Notes: generated by a model not told the origin, from the letters alone. A DNA stretch of 32,526 nucleotides from Bacteroidia bacterium (GCA_025450395.1 JANWHK010000079.1:1-32526), one strand, 5' to 3'. Shown: positions 16,340 through 25,330, counted from the first letter of the stretch. A program made the numbers and translations.

Positions 16340-17167
16340 CTATTTGTACTTTTTCCTGAATTCATTGGGGCTGAGGTCTTCCTGCGATTTAAAGAATTTG
16401 CAGAAATAGGATTCATCCTCGAAATTGAGTTGCCAGGCTATCTCCTTGATGCTGTCATGGGTATTGTATAAGAGCTTTTTGGCTTCGAGGTGAAGTTTCT
16501 GGTGCAGCATCTGCAGGGGAGTTAATCCCGTTAATTTTTTAAGTTTACGGCTAAAGGCAATCTTGCTGTGGTTTTCTTTTTCAAGGAAATCGTCTACCAC
16601 CGTTTTTTCAAGGTAATGATGGCTTAGGTATTCCCTGAATGCAGAAATCGATTCATCCGTTTTCTGGGTGAGCATGGTATCTTTTTTCAGCAGTATGATC
16701 TTGCAGAGTACGGATGCCAGTAAATTGAGAAAATACGACCTGTTGTTTTCGTTTTTAATCAGTTCCCTCAATAAGACATCCAGTTCTTCAAACTCTGTCT
16801 TGTTGAAATGGATAAAACCCGGCTGACTGTAAAATTCCTTGTAATCAATTGAACTGTCAAATTGCTGGAGTTGTGAAAGGTACATGTCGCTGAACGCGAT
16901 GGTAAAACCTTCTGATTTCCTGCTGCGTTCGGAAAGGTGGGTGCTGCTTTTGGCGACTATATGGATAGAACAATCCCTTATTTTTTCCTTCTGGTAATTG
17001 ATGGTATGGAAACCTCCTCCCTTACGGTAAATAAGGAGTTCATAAAAGTCATGTGAATGTGTTTCCTCAATATTGTATTTGGGCGGTTCCGACCAGTGTA
17101 TGACCTTTGCCATGGCTTCATCAATGCCCATTTCCCTGAATGAATGTATGGGTGTCTGGCTGATCAT
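16340..17167 (-). CDS. AraC family transcriptional regulator
   Basis: The chosen start gives 275 residues (MISQTPIHSF). The frame extends 19 codons further upstream into the preceding gene, but this ATG forms an ATGA overlap with that gene's stop and is preferred. Residues about 20-130 look like a cupin-type sensing domain (ETHSHDFYELLIYRKGGG). The C-terminal ~100 residues carry the double helix-turn-helix: KIAFSRKLKKLTGLTPLQ for the first helix set and IAWQLNFEDESYFCKFFK for the second, which is the AraC signature region. Position downstream of a NamZ-like muramidase suggests it responds to a wall-derived sugar or to a related nutrient signal; this is inference. Confidence 0.85.
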   Translation of the reverse strand: MISQTPIHSFREMGIDEAMAKVIHWSEPPKYNIEETHSHDFYELLIYRKGGGFHTINYQKEKIRDCSIHIVAKSSTHLSERSRKSEGFTIAFSDMYLSQLQQFDSSIDYKEFYSQPGFIHFNKTEFEELDVLLRELIKNENNRSYFLNLLASVLCKIILLKKDTMLTQKTDESISAFREYLSHHYLEKTVVDDFLEKENHSKIAFSRKLKKLTGLTPLQMLHQKLHLEAKKLLYNTHDSIKEIAWQLNFEDESYFCKFFKSQEDLSPNEFRKKYK

Positions 17168-18336
17168 GGGTACAATAAATATTTTTTTCTCATCTTGAAA
17201 TAATTGTCCAGCCCGGGCTGCCATCCCAGCTTGATTTCTTCAGCACTTTTTCCCGCAATGATTTCTTCCTTGAGCTTAACGGTGCCTGCAAGTTTGTCAA
17301 AAAAATCACTGAAGTATAAAGATTTGTTCTTGCTGAGTTCGTATGATAGGATCAGCCAGTTCAGGTTGATCTCGTGTTCTTTTCTCGCCTTGTTGAGTCC
17401 ATACCATGTCAGGTCAAATCCAACGCAGGGGATACCCATTGACTTTGGTTTTTCAGAGATTCCGGGTATGCTGGCAGGTGTAAAGGCCAGGTTTCCCCAG
17501 TCCAGGGCCGGCGAGCCGAAACACTGGTATGGCTTATCTGTTCCCTGTCCCATGCTTGTCATGGTGCCTTCGAACAGGCCCAGTGAAGGGTATAGATAGA
17601 TGGAACTTTGGGTCTGCAGGTTGGGAGAGGGTCTCACGGGCAAGATATATTCAGTGTTGTGTGTATAGTTTTTACACTTGATGACAGAGAGTTCACATTT
17701 CATGCTTTTATTCAACCAGCCTTCGCCGTTGATCATCTGGGCTATTTCGCCCACTGTGCATCCGTGTACGATGGGGATGGGGTGCATGCCTATAAAACTC
17801 CTGTAGTTCGAATCCAGTATGGGGCCGTCAATATAATGCCCGTTAGGATTGGGCCGGTCAAGCACCATAAAGCGGATACGTTCCTCAGCACACGATTCCA
17901 TGACATAGTGCATGGTGCTGATATAGGTGTAAAAACGGACGCCTACGTCCTGTATGTCAAAAATGACAATATCAATGTCTTTCAGGTCTTCATGTGTTGG
18001 TTTTTTATGGGTTCCATACAAGGAAACGATCTTGACGCCTGTTTTTTCATCCTTGCCGCTGCTGACCAGTGTGCCTGCACTGGCATTTCCCCTGAATCCG
18101 TGTTCAGGTGCAAAAATACACCTGACTTTTACACCCAATTTCAGGAGTGAATCTACCAGGTGGGTGTTCTTTATCAGGCTGGTATTGTTGACGACCAGGG
18201 CCACCGTCTTGTTTTTTAAGAGGGGTAGGTACAAGTCCGTCTGGCATGCTGCAGGAAGGGCCTGGGCATTTATTTTCAGGGTCCAACAGAATGTTGAAAC
18301 CAATAAAATAAGAATGGCATACCTGCTTCGTAACAT
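17164..18336 (-). CDS. NamZ-like exo-beta-N-acetylmuramidase (DUF1343, GH171)
   Basis: The product has 390 residues. The N-terminal hydrophobic segment ends LKINAQA, a likely signal peptide of about 24 residues. DUF1343 features are clear: VALVVNNTSLI, IFAPEHGFRG, FDIQDVGVRFYTYIS and DRPNPNGHYIDGPIL. Members of this family include B. subtilis NamZ, which releases MurNAc from the non-reducing ends of peptidoglycan fragments. The protein is probably periplasmic and active in muropeptide recycling or scavenging. Its stop codon overlaps the start of the AraC gene by 4 bases. Whether MurNAc is the real substrate cannot be proved from sequence. Confidence 0.85.
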   Translation of the reverse strand: MLRSRYAILILLVSTFCWTLKINAQALPAACQTDLYLPLLKNKTVALVVNNTSLIKNTHLVDSLLKLGVKVRCIFAPEHGFRGNASAGTLVSSGKDEKTGVKIVSLYGTHKKPTHEDLKDIDIVIFDIQDVGVRFYTYISTMHYVMESCAEERIRFMVLDRPNPNGHYIDGPILDSNYRSFIGMHPIPIVHGCTVGEIAQMINGEGWLNKSMKCELSVIKCKNYTHNTEYILPVRPSPNLQTQSSIYLYPSLGLFEGTMTSMGQGTDKPYQCFGSPALDWGNLAFTPASIPGISEKPKSMGIPCVGFDLTWYGLNKARKEHEINLNWLILSYELSKNKSLYFSDFFDKLAGTVKLKEEIIAGKSAEEIKLGWQPGLDNYFKMRKKYLLYP

Positions 18337-18360
18337 GATGCGAAAATAAAGAAAAGAAAA

Positions 18361-18402
18361 GAATTATGAATTATGAGTGATGAATTATGAGTGAGGAATG
18401 TA
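18361..18402. repeat. heptanucleotide tandem repeat tract (GAATTAT type)
   Basis: Six consecutive 7-bp units: GAATTAT, GAATTAT, GAGTGAT, GAATTAT, GAGTGAG, GAATGTA. The tract lies between the NamZ gene start and the efflux-operon terminator. Related units recur at 26737-26771 in the opposite orientation. Confidence 0.75.
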
Positions 18403-18406
18403 AAAT

Positions 18407-18438
18407 AAAAAAGCCTTGCGAAATCACAAGGCTTTTTT
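18407..18438. terminator. strong bidirectional hairpin terminator after the efflux operon
   Basis: A perfect 12-bp stem (AAAAAAGCCTTG with CAAGGCTTTTTT) and an 8-base loop supply a U-run on both strands. It is 17 bp beyond the stop of the RND permease gene. Confidence 0.85.
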
Positions 18439-18454
18439 AAAAATGAAAATATGT

Positions 18455-21400
18455 TTAACGATCCAGGTTACCGTAATCCAGTTTTTTCTTCCTGAGCCAA
18501 AGTATAAAACGCAGCACTAAAATGAAGAATGGTATGTACATGGCAATCTTTGGCATTTCAAAATAATCGAGTATGACAGCGGATTTGCGTTTTAGCCTTT
18601 CCGAGATCAGGTACATGCAAGGGATCAATAATAGTGTAAGTGCAGTGGCAAAGGATAGACCGAAAATCATGGTCCAGCTCAGGGGGCCGAAGAAGGCCAC
18701 GCTGTCGCCACCAAAGAAAATATTAGGGTTTAATTCGGTAAACAGGGTTTCAAAATTGATATTCAGGCCGACAGCCAGTGGTATCAATCCCAGGACGGCT
18801 GCCGCAGCTGTCAGTATAACAGGTGTCATACGTGTGCGTCCGGCTTCAAGTGTAGCTTCATAAAGACCCATGCCGCGTTCCCTCGAGTATTCGGCAAACT
18901 CAATCAGCAAGATACCGTTTCGCACGACTATACCGCCCAATGCGACAATACCGATTCCGGTCATGACAATACTCATATCCATCTTGAACACTGAAACACC
19001 TATCAAGACACCTACAATACTCAATAATATTTCTGTTAGTATGATGACAGGTTTGCCAAGCGAGTTAAAAAGTCCAACCAGGACCAGCATCATCAAGCCA
19101 ATCGCAGTCAGCATGGCATTGCCCAAAAAGTTCATGGTTTCTATCTGTTCTTCCTTGTCACCGGAAAACTTCACTTCTACGTTGCCCTTTGGCTTGAATT
19201 CTTTCATGACCTCTTCGACATGGGCAACCACTTCATTCGGATTGAATCCGTCCTTTACATCAGATGAGATGGTGATCACACGCTTGTCGTTTTTCCGCTT
19301 GATGCCCGCATATGTATAGTCGTATGTGATATCGCAAACAGCTGAAAGGGGTACACTCCTGACAACACCATTCATATTCATGTCGCGGTAAGTGATCTTT
19401 AAATTCCTCAGTGTCTCTATATCATCGCGCTGGTCTGCCTGGTAACGCAATTGTATCGGGTATTCATCATCCACATCCCTGAATTTTGAAGCCTCGATGC
19501 CATAAACAGCACCTCTTATCTCCATGGCCAATTGTGAAGTTGACAGGCCTTCACGAAGCGCCCTTTCCCTATCAATATTAAATATGATCTCGGGTTTATT
19601 GCTGACAAAATCTGATTTTAACCCTGAAACACCCTCTATCTTTGAGTTGATCAGGAACTTTTTCAGGTTATCCGCGTTCATCACGAGTTCATCAAAATCT
19701 TCACCTATGATTTCCATGCTGACGGGCTTAGGCGTAGGAGGGCCGCTTTGTTCCTTATTGACCACAATTTCTGCCGCTGGAATATCCCATTTCAGGCCTT
19801 GTAATTGCTGCAGGTATTTGGTGGTGGATTCTCCATGGCGCTCTTCAAATTTAACAAACGATATGGCTATTTTTCCCCTGTTCGGGTATGAGTTCTGGTC
19901 GCCATCGGAAGGATCGGTCACGCCAATGGTCACATTGCTGATCATGGATTCAACGACTTTGTTATTTTTTCCCAGGACACCGTAAACTTTTTCTTCCACC
20001 TTGCGCATGACATCGTTTGTCACCGAAGGGTTGGTGCCCTCGGGCAATTTGACATAGACATAAACATTGTTAGGATCACTACTTGGAAAAAATACAATCT
20101 TGGGGGTCCGGACCGCAAACATGAAAATGGAAAATATAAATAATAGCAGCATGAAGAATAATGGTCTCCATGGTTTGCGCAGACACCAGTCAAGTAATTG
20201 GGTGTAACGTTTCACGAAGGCTGGCCAAATTGTAAACTGCCAGGCCCTGATGGCTTTGTATAACAAGAGGCGGTTCAGTATCATGAAAAGGGCCAGGAAA
20301 ATAACAAAATTACCAATTCCCGGGCTGCCTCCCATGTAGGCAAAAAGCGCTATAACGCCATATAGTAAAAGTCTCAGGCGTGCTTTTTTGGTTAATTTTC
20401 CATATTCCTTGCTTTCTTCCGCATGGGTTTTCATAAAATCAACTGCGAATACCGGGTTGATGATATAGGCCACAAATAATGAGGCTAACAATGAAATGAT
20501 CAATGTGACGGGAAGGTAATACATGAATTTTCCGATGATACCAGACCAGAACGCAAGTGGGATAAATGGTACAAGAGTAGTAATGGTACCCGCCAATACA
20601 GGCATGAACACTTCCCCGACAGCCATTTTGGCTGCCGTCTTGATATCCCGTTTCCCATCATCGAAAAGCCGGTGTGTATTCTCAATGACCACAATGGCAT
20701 CATCCACCACGATACCCAATGCGAGGATAAACGAGAACAGCACTATCATGTTGAATGAAAAGCCGATGCCCGGCATGATCAGGAAGGCTATAAACATGGA
20801 AAGCGGAACGGATAATGCGACAAACAGGGCATTGTTGACACCCATGAAAAACAACAGGACAATGGTCACCAGAATAAAACCAATAATGATGGTATTGATC
20901 AGGTGGTGCAGTGTATCCTTGGTGTCATTGCTTTGATCACCACTTACCGTGATATCAAGTCCTGCAGGGAATTCCTTGGCTTTCATATCGGCAATGATCT
21001 TCTTGATCTTGTCGGAAGCAATAATGAGGTTTTCCCCCGAGCGCTTGATGACATTCAGCGTAATGACATTCTTGCCACTGGTGCTTGAATAGCTTTCCTG
21101 TTCTTTATAACTGTCAACGACCACTGCAATATCCTTGATAAATACTTTGGCTCCAACCTGTGAGGTGACGATAATATCACCTATTTCAGAAGGGGTCTTG
21201 AATTCACTCTTGATGCTCAGGGTCGGTTTCATGCCGTCCAGGCTGATATTACCACCGGACATTGAAATGTTTTCCTGGGCTATGGCGTGTTGAATGTCCC
21301 CAAGGGTCAGTTGGGCGGCTTGTAACTTATAAACGTCCACATTCACCTGTATTTCCCTGTCGAGCGCCCCGATGAGTTTCACCTCGTTCAGTTCTTTCAG

Positions 21401-21919
21401 CCCTTCCAGGCGGTCTTCCAGGCTCTCCGCATATTTTTTCAATTGGTTCAGGTCGTAATTACCTGCAACATTGATATACATGATGGGGAATTCAGAGAAA
21501 GCTATTTCCTTGATCATAGGTTCCTTGGTCAGCACATTGGGCAGGTCTCCCCTCGCTTCATCCACTGCATCCTTCACTTTCTGCTTTGCAACCTCCACCT
21601 TGACCTCCGTGCTGAATTCGACTACCATCACGGATACATCCTGCAAAGATGTACTCGTAAATTTTTTCACTCCTGCAATGGCTTTCAGACGCTTTTCTAT
21701 TGGTTTGGTGATGGTATTCTCGATATTGGTGGGTGAGTTTCCACCATTTATTGTTGTAATGATGAATGTAGGTACGGTAATATCCGGAAAATTTTCCTTT
21801 GGCAGTGCATTATAAGCCGCAATACCTGCAAACGAAATGAATATAGTAATTAAGTATATCGTCATCTTGTTGTCTATCGCCCAACTCGATGGCTTGAATT
21901 CTTTAAATTTATCTAACAT
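18455..21919 (-). CDS. RND multidrug efflux permease (AcrB/HAE1-like)
   Basis: The product has 1154 residues, longer than the usual ~1040 for AcrB. TM1 is at about 14-34, followed by the first porter loop. TM4 carries the proton-relay aspartates in LGIVVDDAIVVIENTHR (about 398-415). A second porter loop and the TM8-12 block follow (GIVALGGIVVRNGILL). Two additional hydrophobic stretches (about 515-548) lie between TM6 and TM7, and another near the C-terminus (IAMYIPFFILVLRFILWLRKKK), which explain the extra length. The pump exports substrates with proton influx. It is last in the tetR-tolC-adaptor-permease operon, 32 bp after the adaptor stop. Drug, lipid or metabolite substrates cannot be told from sequence. 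Confidence 0.9.
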   Translation of the reverse strand: MLDKFKEFKPSSWAIDNKMTIYLITIFISFAGIAAYNALPKENFPDITVPTFIITTINGGNSPTNIENTITKPIEKRLKAIAGVKKFTSTSLQDVSVMVVEFSTEVKVEVAKQKVKDAVDEARGDLPNVLTKEPMIKEIAFSEFPIMYINVAGNYDLNQLKKYAESLEDRLEGLKELNEVKLIGALDREIQVNVDVYKLQAAQLTLGDIQHAIAQENISMSGGNISLDGMKPTLSIKSEFKTPSEIGDIIVTSQVGAKVFIKDIAVVVDSYKEQESYSSTSGKNVITLNVIKRSGENLIIASDKIKKIIADMKAKEFPAGLDITVSGDQSNDTKDTLHHLINTIIIGFILVTIVLLFFMGVNNALFVALSVPLSMFIAFLIMPGIGFSFNMIVLFSFILALGIVVDDAIVVIENTHRLFDDGKRDIKTAAKMAVGEVFMPVLAGTITTLVPFIPLAFWSGIIGKFMYYLPVTLIISLLASLFVAYIINPVFAVDFMKTHAEESKEYGKLTKKARLRLLLYGVIALFAYMGGSPGIGNFVIFLALFMILNRLLLYKAIRAWQFTIWPAFVKRYTQLLDWCLRKPWRPLFFMLLLFIFSIFMFAVRTPKIVFFPSSDPNNVYVYVKLPEGTNPSVTNDVMRKVEEKVYGVLGKNNKVVESMISNVTIGVTDPSDGDQNSYPNRGKIAISFVKFEERHGESTTKYLQQLQGLKWDIPAAEIVVNKEQSGPPTPKPVSMEIIGEDFDELVMNADNLKKFLINSKIEGVSGLKSDFVSNKPEIIFNIDRERALREGLSTSQLAMEIRGAVYGIEASKFRDVDDEYPIQLRYQADQRDDIETLRNLKITYRDMNMNGVVRSVPLSAVCDITYDYTYAGIKRKNDKRVITISSDVKDGFNPNEVVAHVEEVMKEFKPKGNVEVKFSGDKEEQIETMNFLGNAMLTAIGLMMLVLVGLFNSLGKPVIILTEILLSIVGVLIGVSVFKMDMSIVMTGIGIVALGGIVVRNGILLIEFAEYSRERGMGLYEATLEAGRTRMTPVILTAAAAVLGLIPLAVGLNINFETLFTELNPNIFFGGDSVAFFGPLSWTMIFGLSFATALTLLLIPCMYLISERLKRKSAVILDYFEMPKIAMYIPFFILVLRFILWLRKKKLDYGNLDR

Positions 21920-21951
21920 GATCTGGAGGTTAAAATTGAATAGTTAAGTGC

Positions 21952-23079
21952 TTATTTTATTGTCAAGCTTATTTTATCTCCGTCGTTCACCAGGTCATAC
22001 CCTTCTGTGATCAGCAGGTCACCTTCCTTTAAACCTCCTGATATTTCAGCCATGCCATTGTATTCCTTGCTGATGGTGATTACCTTTTTAACAGCTATGC
22101 CATTTTCTGCCACCATCACAAAACTTTCGTGGGTGCCTTTCTGTATAAATTTGATTGGAACCACTACCTGTGGTTTTGCAGACTGGTAATCATTTATTTT
22201 CAGTTTGGCAACCATGTTCGGATGGTAATTCTTATTGTTGCTCAACAATACCTCTACACCGAAGGTACGGGTCAATGGATTGATTGCACGTGAAGCATAA
22301 TTCACCTTTCCGTTAATGGAATCCTTGATATCGGGGAACAGAACCTGCACTTCATTGCCGGTCTTGACCCTGGAAGAATAGCTCTCGGCTACATCCGCCT
22401 TGACTTTCAGGTTTGAGAAATTGACCACATTAATAGCACTCATGCCGGGCATCACCTGTTGGCCTATCTTGATGTTCACCGCATCCACTGTTCCACTGAT
22501 GGGTGAAATGATCTTGCTCATGCGAACCTGTTCCTGCAGCGTATTCATCTTTTTCTCAAGACTTTCCACAGTGTTTTTTGCCTGCAGGTATTGCATTTCA
22601 GTTCCCACTTTCTGTTTCCATAAATTCTCCTGTTTCCTGTACATGATCCTGGCCAGGTCCAGATTGGTCTGTAAATCCGATAATTGCTGGTGGACAGTGC
22701 TTGCATCAGTTTCCGCCAAAATCTGTCCTGTCCTGACTTCCTGCCCGACCTTTACATGTATCTTGGTGATCATTCCGGGCATCTGGGTTGAGAGGGATAC
22801 ATTTTCGTCAGCATCTACTCTTCCCTGCACCTCTATATAGGTCTTGAATGTGTTGAGTGATATTGGTGTTGCAGCAACATCCAGTTTTTCTTCCTTCTTT
22901 GAAGTATCCAGTTTCTCAATTTCTCCTTCCAGTTTTGCAATTTTGTCATTGACTGATTTTGCTTCTGCCTTGAGTGCCTCCAGCTCTTTCTTTTTTGTTG
23001 CCAGGGTGTCGGTTGTGCCGCTACCGCAAGCGTTTAAAAGTATGGCAGAAATAATGATGATGATAAAGTTCTTATGCAT
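21952..23079 (-). CDS. RND periplasmic adaptor (membrane fusion lipoprotein)
   Basis: The frame is open to 23115, but the ATG at 23079 gives a clean SPII signal, MHKNFIIIIISAILLNAC, with lipidated Cys18; 375 residues result. Right after the anchor comes a short charged coiled coil (about 25-60, ELEALKAEAKSVNDKIAKLE). Then come the split lipoyl/barrel-sandwich halves (GMITKIHVKVGQEVRTGQIL and GTVDAVNIKIGQQVMPG) around a helical hairpin, and a beta-barrel and membrane-proximal domain. It bridges the permease and the TolC-like channel. It is 54 bp downstream of tolC. The extra N-terminal coiled coil is not part of the standard AcrA fold. Confidence 0.9.
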   Translation of the reverse strand: MHKNFIIIIISAILLNACGSGTTDTLATKKKELEALKAEAKSVNDKIAKLEGEIEKLDTSKKEEKLDVAATPISLNTFKTYIEVQGRVDADENVSLSTQMPGMITKIHVKVGQEVRTGQILAETDASTVHQQLSDLQTNLDLARIMYRKQENLWKQKVGTEMQYLQAKNTVESLEKKMNTLQEQVRMSKIISPISGTVDAVNIKIGQQVMPGMSAINVVNFSNLKVKADVAESYSSRVKTGNEVQVLFPDIKDSINGKVNYASRAINPLTRTFGVEVLLSNNKNYHPNMVAKLKINDYQSAKPQVVVPIKFIQKGTHESFVMVAENGIAVKKVITISKEYNGMAEISGGLKEGDLLITEGYDLVNDGDKISLTIK

Positions 23080-23133
23080 GTTTTTTGTTTTATTGATATG
23101 GGATATTTGGAACATTTTTTATTCAGTGTTTGA

Positions 23134-24507
23134 TTATAATTTAATATTCTGGCCTAATGCGATCTGGTAGTCAAGTTTGGCGACCAGCAGGTCGTATACG
23201 GCGCTCAGGTAATTGGTCTGGGTGGTTTTCAGGTCCTGGTTAGCAGTGATGAGTTCAAGGTTGCTGCCGACTCCCTCATTGTATTTGATGGTTGTTACAT
23301 TTAATATCCTGTTTGCCAGGTCGAGGTTTTCCTTTTGTTGTTCAACATATTCAATTGCGCGGAGATATTTTAGCCTTGTTTGCAATACTTCCAGCTTCAT
23401 ACCTTCTTCTGCGAACCTTATCGAGTTTTCTGTTTTTATCTGTTCTATCTTTGCTTTCTGGATTTTGGCATCATTGGCAAAACCTGAGAAGATGGGAATA
23501 TTGAGTTGCAGGGCCCAGAATGCGTTGCCGTACCATGTGCTGTAGTCAATGGTTTCGCCGAAATTGCTCTGCTGGTATGTAAAGGCTCCAGCCAGGCTGG
23601 GGTATTTACCATACTTGTAACGCCTTACATTGTATTGGTTCAGCACGTGTTGTTGTTTTAATATCTGGAAATCGGCACGTGTATCCATATTCAGTTCAGC
23701 GGAGGCGTCTGCGACTATGAATTTGGAGTTGATGTCATCAATATTATCGGTGAGCTTGATGGACTTATCCTGTGAAAGTCCCATTTTCAACTTGAGGAGT
23801 CCAAGTATGATGTTGTACTGATCATTAAGTTTTTGCCTGCTCACCTCTAAGTTGTTGAGTTGTAGCTGCATCCGGTCTACATCGAGAGATTCAGTGAAAC
23901 CCTCTTTGTTAAGTGCTTTTACCTGGCTAAAAGTGTTGTTCAGGGAATTGTAACTTGAATTCAGCAGGTTGATATTTTCCTTGGTTATCAGGGCCAGGAA
24001 ATAGGTCTTGGCAATGTCAATTTTTACATCTGCTTCGGTTTTGGTGGCTATTCTTTTTGAAAGGCCGGTAAATTCTTTTGCGGCTTTGAGTCCAAGTAAA
24101 TATGTGCCATCGAGTATCAGCCATGACAAGTTAAGGGATGATTGTGTGGTATATGTATTACCAACCCTGATGGGTGTAGCCACACCGTTTACGGGGAATA
24201 CAAAGACCGGCTTTTGTATGGCGTCCTGGAATTGCACCAGGCCTCTCACTTGCGGGATGCCTATGGATTTTACCTCCTTTACGGTTTGGTCTGCAATGAC
24301 CACATCCGCGTAGGCGTTTTTGAGCTGAACACTGTTTGCTACAGAGAATTCAAGCGCCTGCAATAACGAAAATGACATGGTATCCTTATCATGTGTCTGG
24401 CCTTTCAGGGAAGTGGAAACAATAAGGGTGAACAATAAAATGAATTGATATATATTCATGGGATTCTGGTTTTTAAATATGCTGTTAAAAGATGCGTGTA
24501 CTTTCAT
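23134..24507 (-). CDS. TolC-family outer-membrane efflux channel
   Basis: The product has up to 457 residues. The ATG at 24507 overlaps the tetR stop as ATGA. A second ATG at 24459 would put the signal peptide (MNIYQFILLFTLIVSTSLKGQ) at the very N-terminus, so either start is possible. The mature part has the two repeated helical halves of OEP proteins: LLQALEFSVANSVQLKNAYADV and a later LQTRLKYLRAIEYVEQ with the KYNEGVGSNLELITANQDL motif near the C-terminus. It forms the trimeric exit duct for the pump encoded by the next two genes. Confidence 0.9.
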   Translation of the reverse strand: MKVHASFNSIFKNQNPMNIYQFILLFTLIVSTSLKGQTHDKDTMSFSLLQALEFSVANSVQLKNAYADVVIADQTVKEVKSIGIPQVRGLVQFQDAIQKPVFVFPVNGVATPIRVGNTYTTQSSLNLSWLILDGTYLLGLKAAKEFTGLSKRIATKTEADVKIDIAKTYFLALITKENINLLNSSYNSLNNTFSQVKALNKEGFTESLDVDRMQLQLNNLEVSRQKLNDQYNIILGLLKLKMGLSQDKSIKLTDNIDDINSKFIVADASAELNMDTRADFQILKQQHVLNQYNVRRYKYGKYPSLAGAFTYQQSNFGETIDYSTWYGNAFWALQLNIPIFSGFANDAKIQKAKIEQIKTENSIRFAEEGMKLEVLQTRLKYLRAIEYVEQQKENLDLANRILNVTTIKYNEGVGSNLELITANQDLKTTQTNYLSAVYDLLVAKLDYQIALGQNIKL

Positions 24508-25118
24508 ATATTGGGTTTAATGTCAAGTGTTTTGTTTTTCCGTATATAGTCAATGCCTTCCGGTGTGCAGATAGCCGACAGGTGGTAATTTACAAGGTAA
24601 GCGTATTTTTCCCTGAAAGGAAAACTATTTAAAATGGCCATTTCACTGCTCAGGCAGTGTTCGATAGAGGCCATATAAAAACCTGCGGTCAGATCCACAT
24701 TGAGATTCTTTTTGTATAAATTTTGTGCAATGCCAAGGTTCAGGTTGTCGATAATCTGTTTCTGCATCTGGGTCTCCCTGTGTTGTGTGAAGACCTGGAA
24801 ACTTTCAGGGTGGAATTTTTTCAGGTCAAACAGCAGTCCCGGGTTTAACTCCTTGTGCAGGTTGATCATCATTTCCGCTATTTTCAAGATCTGTTTAATG
24901 GCATTTTCCTCCGACTGGCATACGTTCAGGCATACAGAATCCATGGATTGAAGGTGCAATTCAATGGTTTTTTTAACCAAGTCATCTTTATCAGTGACAT
25001 ACTGATATAGCGTTTTCTTGGACATGCTTAACTCCCGGGCAACATCATCCATTGTAATACTTTTTATGCCGTAACGCATAAACATTCTTTCTGTTGTGTT
25101 GCAAATTTTATCTATCAT
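24504..25118 (-). CDS. TetR family transcriptional regulator of the efflux operon
   Basis: The chosen ATG at 25118 gives 204 residues, MIDKICNTTERMFMRYGIKS. The frame continues 34 codons upstream, but that part would run through the promoter and operator and has no TetR similarity. The N-terminal helix-turn-helix is SITMDDVARELSMSKKTLYQYVTDKDDL, the canonical TetR DNA-binding signature. The remaining helical part (about 60-204) is the ligand-binding/dimer domain. It is the first gene of the efflux operon and its stop overlaps the tolC frame start. Likely autorepression through the inverted repeat at 25150-25184; the ligand is unknown. Confidence 0.9.
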   Translation of the reverse strand: MIDKICNTTERMFMRYGIKSITMDDVARELSMSKKTLYQYVTDKDDLVKKTIELHLQSMDSVCLNVCQSEENAIKQILKIAEMMINLHKELNPGLLFDLKKFHPESFQVFTQHRETQMQKQIIDNLNLGIAQNLYKKNLNVDLTAGFYMASIEHCLSSEMAILNSFPFREKYAYLVNYHLSAICTPEGIDYIRKNKTLDIKPNI

Positions 25119-25149
25119 TTCCCTAAAAACGGCAGCGAAATAACAAAAT

Positions 25150-25184
25150 AAACTTTGGAAACAAAAATAATTTACAAAGTTTCC
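25150..25184. promoter_or_regulatory. candidate TetR operator: nested inverted repeat
   Basis: AAACTTTG (25150-25157) pairs with CAAAGTTT (25175-25182), 17 bp apart. Nested in it GGAAAC (25157-25162) pairs with GTTTCC (25179-25184). The repeat surrounds the -7 box of the efflux operon, 32 bp upstream of the tetR start, where a self-repressing TetR protein would bind. Confidence 0.55.
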
Positions 25185-25192
25185 GGCCCAAA
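25162..25192 (-). promoter_or_regulatory. sigma-A-type promoter of the tetR-efflux operon
   Basis: On the minus strand TTTG (25192-25189), a 19-bp spacer and TATTTTTG (25169-25162). Both boxes are perfect and the -7 box is 43 bp from the tetR start codon. Confidence 0.65.
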
Positions 25193-25330
25193 TGGATGAA
25201 AGTCTCAATTTTTCGGACAAAATAAACCTTCTATATGATTAAAATATTAACTATCAGTTAATTTACTTTTAGTGAATAAAAGATGACATATTAAAAATGG
25301 ATTAGTTGGTATTTATTGCTGTTTTTATTC

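Noticed and set aside
17168-17224. N-terminal extension of the AraC frame
   Set aside because: Overlaps the end of the NamZ-like gene; the ATGA overlap at 17164-17167 gives a better start.
20523-20936. Plus-strand open frame (137 codons) inside the RND permease gene
   Set aside because: Lies antisense to the TM block of a strongly supported gene and shows no family features.
23080-23115. 12-codon extension of the adaptor protein
   Set aside because: It would bury the SPII lipoprotein signal behind a polar leader; the ATG at 23079 gives a standard signal.
25119-25220. N-terminal 34-codon extension of the TetR frame
   Set aside because: It would translate through the promoter and operator region and lacks TetR similarity; the ATG at 25118 starts right before the HTH helix.
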